The notes below the pieces were generated by a model, which saw only the letters and a list, made by a program, of their open reading frames with translations, did no database searches and had not been told where the DNA came from. DNA of 64,000 nucleotides from positions 62,001-126,000 of the forward strand of contig CAZUJF010000012.1 of the NCBI GenBank assembly GCA_964619955.1. Direction: 5' to 3'. Numbering within the stretch: the stretch's first letter is position 1; each line of letters begins with the position of its first letter. The stretch is from JACQFK01 sp964619955. GTDB lineage: Bacteria; Planctomycetota; MHYJ01; JACPRB01. This document shows, piece by piece, positions 17,150-24,556 of this stretch. The translations under genes and the position numbers were made by a program.

Positions 17150-17166
17150 CAACCCCGTTATGTATA
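17150..17166. promoter_or_regulatory. Recurrent yAACCrYGTT near-palindrome, site 1
   Basis: The plus strand reads CAACCCCGTTATGTATA. It ends 29 bases upstream of the dihaem gene start at 17120 and also lies in the promoter gap of the divergent methyltransferase gene. Left and right halves (CAAC and GTTA) form an imperfect inverted repeat with 3-base spacing. It is one of seven similar sites in this window. Confidence 0.45.
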
Positions 17167-17291
17167 CTACGCGGGCGCGGGCCGGGCGTTTTCGCGAACG
17201 ACCGGAACGGGGCTTCGCCCGCCCGAGGCGGGTCCCTCAAACTATGTAACCCCATCAAGCGTTCCATAGGTGCGCAAAGGAAAGATCGACC

Positions 17292-17999
17292 ATGACGCGA
17301 CGGACCCCGCCGGCCCTGGCCGCCGCGCTCCTGCTGCTGACGGGCTGCCAGGCGGCCCCGCCCGCCCCGCCCGACGCGAGCGTCAAGCCCGGCATCAACG
17401 CGGAGTTCCTCAAGCCGGGCCTGAAGCTGCAGACCTGGGTCGAGCGCTTCGAGAACGAAGGCCGGGAGGTCTACGCCCACCGGGAGAAGATCGTCGCGGC
17501 GGCGAGGATCCGGCCCGGCAGTTCCGTGGCGGACATCGGCGCGGGCACGGGGCTCTTCACGCCCCTGCTGGCGAAGGCGGCGGGCGCCGAAGGAAAGGTG
17601 GCCGCCGTGGACATCGCGAAGGACTTCCTCGACCACATCGGGCGGCGCGCCGCCGAGGCCGGCCTCCGGAACGTCCGGACCGTCCTCTGCACCGACCGCT
17701 CCGTGGAGCTGGCGGAGGATTCCATCGACCTGGCCTTCATCTGCGACACCTACCACCACTTCGAGCATCCGCGGGACACCCTGGCGTCGCTCCACCGCGC
17801 CCTGCGGCCCCGCGGCGAGATCGTGCTGGTGGAATTCAAGCGCACGCCGGGAAAAAGTTCCGAGTGGATCCTCGGCCACGTGCGCGCGGGACAGGAGGTC
17901 TTCGCGGCGGAGATCGAGGCCGCGGGATTCCGGCAGATCGAGGCGCTCGACCTGCTCAAGGACAACTATTTCCTCCGCTTCCGGAAGATCGGGCCCTAG
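17292..17999 (+). CDS. SAM-dependent methyltransferase with lipoprotein signal
   Basis: A 235-residue class I methyltransferase. Motif I is VADIGAGTGLFTPLL near residues 79-93; the acidic residue of motif II is the AAVDIAKDF aspartate. Motifs IV-V lie around DLAFICDTYHHFEHPRD and LRPRGEIVLVEFKR, a layout like UbiE/methyltransferase type 11. Unusually, the N-terminus is a lipoprotein signal: MTRRTPPALAAALLLLTGC with a lipobox cysteine at residue 19, so the enzyme would be exported although SAM is normally cytoplasmic. GGAAAG precedes the ATG. It lies 16 bp upstream of a Tat-exported isomerase-like gene and is probably co-transcribed with it. Substrate unknown. Confidence 0.88.
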   Translation: MTRRTPPALAAALLLLTGCQAAPPAPPDASVKPGINAEFLKPGLKLQTWVERFENEGREVYAHREKIVAAARIRPGSSVADIGAGTGLFTPLLAKAAGAEGKVAAVDIAKDFLDHIGRRAAEAGLRNVRTVLCTDRSVELAEDSIDLAFICDTYHHFEHPRDTLASLHRALRPRGEIVLVEFKRTPGKSSEWILGHVRAGQEVFAAEIEAAGFRQIEALDLLKDNYFLRFRKIGP

Positions 18000-18015
18000 A
18001 CACGAGGAGACCGTC

Positions 18016-18933
18016 ATGTTCGACACGCCGATGAACCGCCGCGCGTTCCTGGCCGGCTCCGGCTCCCTGCTGGGGGCGGCCGCGGCGTTCCCGCACGCGC
18101 TCCCCGCCGCCCCGCTTCACCTGTCCTCGAACTCGTATTCCTGGCACGTCTTCTACCAGCGCGAGAAGAAGAACTTCGGCGCGGACCTCGACGTGGGCCT
18201 GGCGGACGTCGTCAAGAGCGGCATCAACGGCTACGAGCCCGGGATCGGGGGGCCGGGCGACATCGACCGTCTCGCGCCGCTGCTCCGGAAACACGGGCTG
18301 GAGCTGAGGTCCATCTACTGCGGCAGCGCGATGCACGAGCCGGCCGAGGCGGCGAAGAGCATCGAGCGCATCGTCTCCATCGGGGAGCGGGCGAAGGCCG
18401 CCGGAACGCGGATCATCGTGACCAATCCGAACCCGATCGGGAAGGCCAAGACCGACGAACAGCTCAAGACCCAGGCGGACGCGCTCCAGAAGCTGGGGGA
18501 ACGGCTCTCGGGGATGGGGATCACCCTGGCCTACCACAACCACGATCCCGAGATGCGGCAGGAGGGCCGAGAGTTCCACGCCATGATGAAGGGGACGGAT
18601 CCGAAGGCGATGACCCTCTGCCTGGACGCCCACTGGGTCTGGCGCGGGTCGGGCAACTCGATGGCGGTCCTCTCCGAGGTCGTGAAACGCTACGGGGCCC
18701 GCGTCAGCGAGATCCATATCCGCCAGTCGCAGGGCGGGATCTGGTCGGAGTCGCTGGGCGAGGGCGACGTCGATTATCCGGGCGTGGTGAAGGGTCTGGC
18801 GGACGCCGGCGTGAAGCCGAACCTGGTGGTCGAGATCGCGGTGGAGAAAGGGACCCCGCACACGATGGACCCGGTGGAGGCGCACCGCCGCAGCGTCGAG
18901 TACGCGCGCCAGGTCTTCGCCCCGCTGGGGTAA
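18016..18933 (+). CDS. Exported sugar phosphate isomerase/epimerase-like TIM barrel protein
   Basis: A 305-residue AP endonuclease 2/xylose-isomerase-like TIM barrel. A Tat-type signal (MNRRAFLAGSGSLLGAAAAF, residues 6-25) precedes the barrel. Candidate metal ligands are visible in LAYHNHDPEM, CLDAHWVW, VSEIHIRQSQGG and NLVVEIAVEKG; in the family these His/Glu/Asp residues bind a divalent metal. ACGAGGAGA precedes the ATG. It follows the lipoprotein methyltransferase and precedes a sugar dehydrogenase-cytochrome fusion by 22 bp, so an extracytoplasmic sugar-modifying role fits. The exact substrate cannot be named. Confidence 0.88.
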   Translation: MFDTPMNRRAFLAGSGSLLGAAAAFPHALPAAPLHLSSNSYSWHVFYQREKKNFGADLDVGLADVVKSGINGYEPGIGGPGDIDRLAPLLRKHGLELRSIYCGSAMHEPAEAAKSIERIVSIGERAKAAGTRIIVTNPNPIGKAKTDEQLKTQADALQKLGERLSGMGITLAYHNHDPEMRQEGREFHAMMKGTDPKAMTLCLDAHWVWRGSGNSMAVLSEVVKRYGARVSEIHIRQSQGGIWSESLGEGDVDYPGVVKGLADAGVKPNLVVEIAVEKGTPHTMDPVEAHRRSVEYARQVFAPLG

Positions 18934-18955
18934 AACCCGGGCCCCGGAGGACTCC

Positions 18956-21334
18956 ATGATGAACCTGCTTCTGCTGGCAAGCCTGGCGCTTCAGGACCCG
19001 GGGCCGGTGTCGGCTCCGCCCGGCTTCACGGTCGAGATCGTCCACGAAGCGTCCGCCGACGAGGGATCCTGGATCTGCATGACCCGGGACGACCGCGGCC
19101 GGATCCTGGTTTCGCGGGAGAACAAACCCCCGCTTCGCCTGACGCCGGGGGCCTCGGGCCGGGGATTCACGGGGGAGCCCCTGGATCTTCCCGTGAAACA
19201 TGCGGAGGGGATCCTCCATGCGCACGGGAGCCTGTATCTCAACGGCAAGGGTCCGGAGGGCTCCGGGCTTTACCGGACGGCCGGGGAGAAGACGACCCTC
19301 CTGAGGAAATATCCCGGCGGGGGCGACCACGGCCAGCATGGGTTGACCCTGGGCCCCGACCGGCAGATCTACCTCGTCAACGGCAACTTCACCGGACTCC
19401 CCGGGGACCTCTCCCCCGCCTCGCCCCATCGCAACTGGCAGGAGGATCTGCTCCTGCCGAGGCTCTGGGACGCCAACGGCCACGCGCGGGGGATCCTGGC
19501 GCCCGGCGCCTACTTCGTGCGGATGGACCCGGAGGGGGCGACGTGGACCCTCCTGGCCGCGGGGTTCCGCAATCCCTACGACCTGGCGATCAACGAGGAC
19601 GGGGAGATCTTCACCTTCGACGCCGACATGGAGTGGGACCTGGGCACGCCCTGGTATCGCCCCACGCGCGTCGTCCACGTGGTTTCCGGCGGCGAGTACG
19701 GATGGCGCTCCGGCACCGGCAAATGGCCCGCCACTTATCCCGACAGCCTCCCTCCCGTCCACGATACGGGCGTCGGCTCGCCCACCGGAATGGCCTTCGG
19801 ATACGGCTCGAAGTTCCCCCCGCGGTACCGGCGGGCGCTCTTCATGGGCGACTGGACCTACGGCCGCATCCTCGCGGTGCACCTGACCCCGCAGGGAGCG
19901 TCCTATCGCGCCTCCCACGAGGTCTTCCTCTCGGGCCGGCCCTTGAACGTGACGGACCTGGAGATCGGGCCCGACGGGGCGCTCTACTTCATCACCGGCG
20001 GCTGGGGAAGCCGCTCCCGGCTGTACCGGGTGTCCTACACGGGTCCCGAGGTCGAGGAGCCGCAAGCCCCCCGCGACGACGCGGCGGCCCAAGCCCGCGT
20101 CCTGCGACGGCAACTTGAAGCCTTCCACGGAAGGAAATCCCCGGAGGCGCTCGACACCGCGTGGCCCCGCCTCGACCATCCCGACCGCTTCATCCGCTGG
20201 GCCGCGCGGATCGCGGTCGAGCACCAGGACGCGGACCTCTGGGAGGAGCGCGCCCTGGCGGAGACGCGCCCGAGGGCGGCGGTGCAGGCCGCGCTCGCGC
20301 TGGCCCGCAGCGGCCGGAAACCCCTGCTCCCCCGGATCCTTGAAGCGCTCGGACGTCAGCTGGACCGGGCGGACGCCGGCGGGCGGCTCGAACTCTGGCG
20401 CGCCTACCAGCTGGCGTTCATCCGTCTGGGGCCGCCGCCGGATCCCCTCCGCACCGAAGTCGCCCGCAAATTGAGCGGACACTTCCCGGCGGCCCGCGAG
20501 GACGAGAATCGCGAGCTTTCCCAGCTCCTCGTCCATCTCGATTCCCCGGACGCCGTCCCGAAGACGCTCGCCCTCATGGCCGCCGCCCCCACCCAGGAGG
20601 AGCAGCTCCACTATGCCCTGGTCCTGCACACGGCCCGGCAGGGGTGGACGGAGGCCGGGCGCCGGGCCTACTTCTCCTGGTTCGCCCGGGCGGCCGGCTA
20701 CAAGGGGGGGCAGAGTTTCCACGGCTTCCTGCGGAACATCCGGGCCGAGGCCGCCGCCGGCCTCAGCGAGACCGAGCGCGCCTCGCTGGCTCCACTGCTG
20801 AGCGCCGCCGCGCCACGTCCCGCACCCGCCCCCCCGGCGGCCTTCGTGCGGGCGTGGACGCCGGACGAGCTGCTTCCCGCCTTGCCCCGGGTTCGAGCGG
20901 AGCGGCCCCCCGCCCGGGGAAAGGAGGCCTTTCACAAGGCCCAGTGCGCCGCCTGCCATCGTTTCGGCGACACCGGGGGCGCGGCCGGACCCGACCTCTC
21001 GAACGTGGGACGGCGCTTCGCCGGGCGCGATCTGCTGGAGGCCGTCCTGCTTCCCTCGAAAGCGATCAACGAGACCTACCGGAACACCGTCTACCAGCGC
21101 AACGACGGCGACGTGATCGTCGGCCGTGTGATCCGGGAGGACGGGAAGGCGGTCTACGTCCAGACGGATCCGCTCCAGGCGGACGTCCAGCGCCTCCCCA
21201 AGGAGCGCATCACGGCGACCAAGGACTCCCTCGTGTCGCCGATGCCCGAGGGGCTTCTCAACGTCCTGACGAAGGAGGAGATCCTGGACCTGCTGGGGTG
21301 GCTGGAAGCGGGAACCGGCGACGCCCCGCGATGA
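18956..21334 (+). CDS. PVC-type sugar dehydrogenase/haem-binding fusion protein
   Basis: The 792-residue product opens with a minimal signal (MMNLLLLASLALQD). A six-bladed propeller of the glucose/sorbosone dehydrogenase (membrane-bound dehydrogenase, TIGR02604-like) type spans about 20-360, with blades such as GFRNPYDLAINEDGEIFTFD and VTDLEIGPDGALYFITGGWG. A helical HEAT-like region covers about 375-620. A C-terminal PVC haem-binding domain (TIGR02603-like) carries CAACH near residue 664 and GPDLSNVGRRF after it. GGAGG lies 5 bases before the ATG; a second ATG follows directly. It is the last gene of a three-gene unit and converges with the next gene, leaving 7 bp. Confidence 0.92.
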   Translation: MMNLLLLASLALQDPGPVSAPPGFTVEIVHEASADEGSWICMTRDDRGRILVSRENKPPLRLTPGASGRGFTGEPLDLPVKHAEGILHAHGSLYLNGKGPEGSGLYRTAGEKTTLLRKYPGGGDHGQHGLTLGPDRQIYLVNGNFTGLPGDLSPASPHRNWQEDLLLPRLWDANGHARGILAPGAYFVRMDPEGATWTLLAAGFRNPYDLAINEDGEIFTFDADMEWDLGTPWYRPTRVVHVVSGGEYGWRSGTGKWPATYPDSLPPVHDTGVGSPTGMAFGYGSKFPPRYRRALFMGDWTYGRILAVHLTPQGASYRASHEVFLSGRPLNVTDLEIGPDGALYFITGGWGSRSRLYRVSYTGPEVEEPQAPRDDAAAQARVLRRQLEAFHGRKSPEALDTAWPRLDHPDRFIRWAARIAVEHQDADLWEERALAETRPRAAVQAALALARSGRKPLLPRILEALGRQLDRADAGGRLELWRAYQLAFIRLGPPPDPLRTEVARKLSGHFPAAREDENRELSQLLVHLDSPDAVPKTLALMAAAPTQEEQLHYALVLHTARQGWTEAGRRAYFSWFARAAGYKGGQSFHGFLRNIRAEAAAGLSETERASLAPLLSAAAPRPAPAPPAAFVRAWTPDELLPALPRVRAERPPARGKEAFHKAQCAACHRFGDTGGAAGPDLSNVGRRFAGRDLLEAVLLPSKAINETYRNTVYQRNDGDVIVGRVIREDGKAVYVQTDPLQADVQRLPKERITATKDSLVSPMPEGLLNVLTKEEILDLLGWLEAGTGDAPR

Positions 21335-21341
21335 GCCCCGG

Positions 21342-22727
21342 TCAATCCCTGCGGACCTCGCCCAGCGTCAGCCAGCCCTTCGCGTCGGCATCCTGCGTCC
21401 GGTTGGCGAAGCGGAGGGGATGTCCTTTCGGCAGGGGGTTGGGGACGCGAAGCGCGAGCGCGTAGCGCCCGGCCGGCACGCCCTTGAGATCCAGGCCCTC
21501 CTCCCAGACGCGGGGCTTCCCGCCCGGCAGGAGGCCCGTGAGTTTTCCGGTCCCGCGCGCCGACGCGACCACGACGCCGCCGGCGCCGAGCAGGCCGATC
21601 TCGACCGGCCAGTCGGAGTAGAAGGGCGCGACGCCGCGGTTCTCGAGTTCCACCTTCAGGGCCAGGACTCCGTCCGACACCGGGCCGATCCGCACGGCCG
21701 GCACGTGGAACTCGTACCCCATCCGCCGCACCTCCTCCCCGGCCCGGCGGATCCGCTCTTCGTTCCGGACCTTCTCCTTCCGGAACATCCCGCTGTCCAT
21801 CACCCAGCTCGCGTGCGTGGCCTCGACGCAGGCGCGGAACGCCTGGATCTTTTTGTCGCCCGGGTCCGCGTCGAAAACCCGGCCCCAGGCCTCGGGCCGG
21901 ATCTCGCCGCCGACCGGCTGCGTCTTCCATTTCTCGAGCGCTTCCGGGCCGGCCGCCTTCAGCAGGGGAAGGAAGTACCAGGCATCGCTCTTGCGGCCGC
22001 TGTCGAGGGTTCCCCAGGCGAACGAATCGTCGTGGTACCCGAAGCGCCGCTTCGCGTTCGGCGCCTTGGCGGGATGGCCCTCGCCCGCCGGGTAGCGCAG
22101 CAGCACCGGCGTCCTTTGGAACGCCGCCTCATAGGCGTCCATCACCTCCGCCTGCACCTCCTTGGAGGCGAAGAGCTCGTCCCGGGGCCAGTCGTGCCAC
22201 TCCCCCCAGGTGCCGAGCAGGCCGGCGGTGATGAAGCCGATCCGGGGGTCGCCGTCGTACTTCTTCCCCAGCGCCGCGATGAAGCCCCGCATCGCGCGGC
22301 GCAGGTCCGGGTTCCCGTAGTCCGGCGTCTCGACCTCCGACGGCGGCAGCGGCTGCGTGTTCGTGTTGAGGTAGCGGTGGACCTTCAGACCGGCCTGGAG
22401 CAGGAATTCGGGGATCACGTTCTTCTGGCCGGGATACTCGAGGTAGATGCGGAAGACCGCCTGGTGGCCGCGTCCGGCGATCCCGTCCAGCAGATCCTCG
22501 AGGGGCCTCCACTCGAAGCGGTCCTGATCCTTCATCAGCGCCGAGAACGCGAGGTAGCCGAATTCCAGGCTGTGAGGGAAGCGGTCGGCGACGTCGCCGG
22601 CATAGGGGACGAGGCCCTTCAGCGGATTGTCCACCGGCGCCGGGGCGAACTCCAGCCTGCGCCACTCGCCGTCGTCCGGGAGCACGGGGGCGAACAGAAG
22701 CGCGAACAGCGCCGGCTTCCAGATCAT
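21342..22727 (-). CDS. DUF4874/DUF4832 family exported protein, glycosidase-like
   Basis: A 461-residue protein with a short signal peptide (MIWKPALFALLFAPVLPDDG). The N-terminal two thirds match the DUF4874 type TIM-barrel architecture (NPLKGLVPYAGD, FEWRPLEDLLDGIAGRG, VFRIYLEYPG, GFITAGLLGTWGEWHDWP); the C-terminal DUF4832 region (about 270-455) ends in a beta-sandwich resembling carbohydrate-binding modules. Glu residues in GTWGEWHDW are candidate active-site residues as in related glycoside hydrolase folds. It is the final gene of the minus-strand set that starts with DUF1800. A role in surface polysaccharide turnover is inferred from fold and neighbours only. Confidence 0.8.
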   Translation of the reverse strand: MIWKPALFALLFAPVLPDDGEWRRLEFAPAPVDNPLKGLVPYAGDVADRFPHSLEFGYLAFSALMKDQDRFEWRPLEDLLDGIAGRGHQAVFRIYLEYPGQKNVIPEFLLQAGLKVHRYLNTNTQPLPPSEVETPDYGNPDLRRAMRGFIAALGKKYDGDPRIGFITAGLLGTWGEWHDWPRDELFASKEVQAEVMDAYEAAFQRTPVLLRYPAGEGHPAKAPNAKRRFGYHDDSFAWGTLDSGRKSDAWYFLPLLKAAGPEALEKWKTQPVGGEIRPEAWGRVFDADPGDKKIQAFRACVEATHASWVMDSGMFRKEKVRNEERIRRAGEEVRRMGYEFHVPAVRIGPVSDGVLALKVELENRGVAPFYSDWPVEIGLLGAGGVVVASARGTGKLTGLLPGGKPRVWEEGLDLKGVPAGRYALALRVPNPLPKGHPLRFANRTQDADAKGWLTLGEVRRD

Positions 22728-22748
22728 GGACCCTATCGTACCCGGAGT

Positions 22749-23219
22749 TCAGGCCTTCTTGCGCTTGAGGATGATCAGATAGTGCCCCTCCTTGGGGTCG
22801 GCCTGGTAGTCGGCGGGCCTTTTCTGGTTCTTCCGCGCCGTGCCGGTGCACCAGCTGAGCGTGTCCCCTTCGATCTTGAGGATCCCGAGGTAGCTCTTTC
22901 CTTTGTACCCGGCGCTGCTGCCCACGGCGTCGATCGTCTTCCCGTCCTTGGAAAGGGTGAACGCGGCCTCCCCGACCAGATCGTCCGGCCCGCGCCTCCC
23001 CGTCAGCTGGCCGTCCTTGAACGTGACTTCCAGGCCCACCCCCTGCCTGGGATCCTCCCCCTTCCCTTCGGCGAAGCGCTCGCCCTTCCAGACCCCCTGC
23101 AGGGAGCGCCGGAGTTCCTCGCCGTCGTCCCGGACCCCCGCCGGGCCCGGCGCGGAAGCGATCCCCAGCAGCGCCAGCAGAGCCGCCGGCATCCAGGCCC
23201 GTCGCACGATTGCTTCCAT
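22749..23219 (-). CDS. Small exported protein with TIGR03067-like lipocalin-type domain
   Basis: A 156-residue gene lying inside a much longer open frame; the start at 23219 is supported by AGGAG 8-9 bases upstream and a signal peptide (MEAIVRRAWMPAALLALLG). The mature part has the planctomycete TIGR03067 pattern: LQGVWKGERF at the start, a central LEVTFKDGQLTGRRG and FTLSKDGKTIDAV, YLGILKIEGDTLSWCTG, and a C-terminal Lys-rich strand YLIILKRKK. The domain is thought to be a small beta-barrel, function unknown. It sits 21 bp upstream of the DUF4874/DUF4832 gene and 44 bp downstream of a DUF1501 gene, so it probably belongs to that transcript. Confidence 0.85.
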   Translation of the reverse strand: MEAIVRRAWMPAALLALLGIASAPGPAGVRDDGEELRRSLQGVWKGERFAEGKGEDPRQGVGLEVTFKDGQLTGRRGPDDLVGEAAFTLSKDGKTIDAVGSSAGYKGKSYLGILKIEGDTLSWCTGTARKNQKRPADYQADPKEGHYLIILKRKKA

Positions 23220-23263
23220 GACGCGTCTCCTGAAGGTTTTCGAATCCCCGGGGCCCCGCACGC

Positions 23264-24544
23264 TCAGACCACGCAGTCCAGCAGGGCGTAGTCCTTGTCG
23301 AGGATGGGCTGCGCGGGCACGCCGAGCCAGCGCTCCAGGATCGCCCGGTACACGCCGCGGAAATCCACCTGCATCTTGAGGTTGCCCTGGTCCAGATCCT
23401 TGAGGGCGGGGAGCTTGCCGTGGATGCCGGGTTTGACGCCCGGGCCGAAGAGGAACATGGGCTGGGCCAGGCCGTGATCGGTGCCGCCGCTGTAGTTCTC
23501 CGCGACGCGGCGCCCGAACTCGCTGAAGGTGTAGGTCAGGACGCGCTGATCGGCACCGGTGCGGGCCAGGTCGCTCTGGAAGGCCAGGATCGTGTCGTTG
23601 AGCTCGCCCAGGAGCTGGTCCAGGCGGCGGATCTGGTCGGCGTGCGTGTCGTAGCCGCCGAAGACGGCCATGCCCTGGGCGGCGTAGTAGGCGCGCGTGG
23701 GCATGCCGCCGTTGATGAGCGCCGCGATGGCCCGGATCGAGCTGCCGAATTCGGTGTCCGGGTACCGCACCGGCGTCTTGTAATCCCCGGCGATGCGGCT
23801 GATGAGGTCGCTGGCCTCGTTGGCGTTGAGGGCCGTCTGGGTGACGTAGGGAAGATCGGCGGCGGGCGGGGCCGCCGGCATCGGCATGGAGGGGTCCGCC
23901 TTGGCGCCCTTGTTGAGCTTGAGGTACTGGTCCCGGCCGCGCTGCGTCAGGAGGCCTTCGAAGCGGAACGAGTCGGGCTTCTCGAAGCCGATGCCCGGGT
24001 GCGCCTTGGAGGTGATCGTCAGGGGGAAGCGCATCGCGCCGACGGCCACGTTGAGGACCTTCCCCTTCTGATCGGGGCAGGCCTGATCGAGGAAGCGCCC
24101 CAGCCATCCCGTGGCCCCCGCCTTGCCGCTCGTGTCGACGCCGTTGCCCGCCTCCCAGTAGTCGCGGGCGGTGAAATGGCTGAGGTTGTAGTTGGGGAAC
24201 GCGGTGCCCTGCACGAGCGCCATCTTCCCCTCGTCGAGCAGCTTCTTGAACCCGCCGAGGCGGGGATGCAGCCCGATCTCCTCGTTGAGCTTGATGACGT
24301 CGCCGTCCCGGTAGGCCAGGTTCGGACGCACGTCGTAGTACTCCTTGTGGCCGTGGGGCGGCACCAGCGAGAGGCCGTCGGGGCCGCCGGTCAGGAGGAT
24401 CGAGACGACGATGCGGTCGTTCCTCCGGGCGGCCGCGGGGGTGGCCAGCGCCGAGCGGACGAGGTAGTTCGGCAGCGCCGCGCCGAGGCCGACCAGCCCG
24501 AGGCCGCCGGCCAGAAGATCGCGCCGGGTCATGATGGACGACAT
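23264..24544 (-). CDS. DUF1501 family protein, Tat-exported (DUF1800 partner)
   Basis: A 426-residue DUF1501 protein with a twin-arginine signal (MTRRDLLAGGLGLVGLGAAL, residues 5-24). Motifs are VVSILLTGGPDGLSLVPPHG, FGGYDTHADQIRRLDQLL and LTYTFSEFGRRVAENYSGGTDHG; the last carries the expected metal-ligand His. This subtype resembles DUF1501 proteins that travel with DUF1800 rather than DUF1549. The DUF1800 gene lies 12 bp upstream, supporting that. AGGAGAGAA precedes the ATG. The pair is widespread in Planctomycetota and other phyla; its substrate is unknown. Confidence 0.92.
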   Translation of the reverse strand: MSSIMTRRDLLAGGLGLVGLGAALPNYLVRSALATPAAARRNDRIVVSILLTGGPDGLSLVPPHGHKEYYDVRPNLAYRDGDVIKLNEEIGLHPRLGGFKKLLDEGKMALVQGTAFPNYNLSHFTARDYWEAGNGVDTSGKAGATGWLGRFLDQACPDQKGKVLNVAVGAMRFPLTITSKAHPGIGFEKPDSFRFEGLLTQRGRDQYLKLNKGAKADPSMPMPAAPPAADLPYVTQTALNANEASDLISRIAGDYKTPVRYPDTEFGSSIRAIAALINGGMPTRAYYAAQGMAVFGGYDTHADQIRRLDQLLGELNDTILAFQSDLARTGADQRVLTYTFSEFGRRVAENYSGGTDHGLAQPMFLFGPGVKPGIHGKLPALKDLDQGNLKMQVDFRGVYRAILERWLGVPAQPILDKDYALLDCVV

Positions 24545-24556
24545 GTTTCTCTCCTT

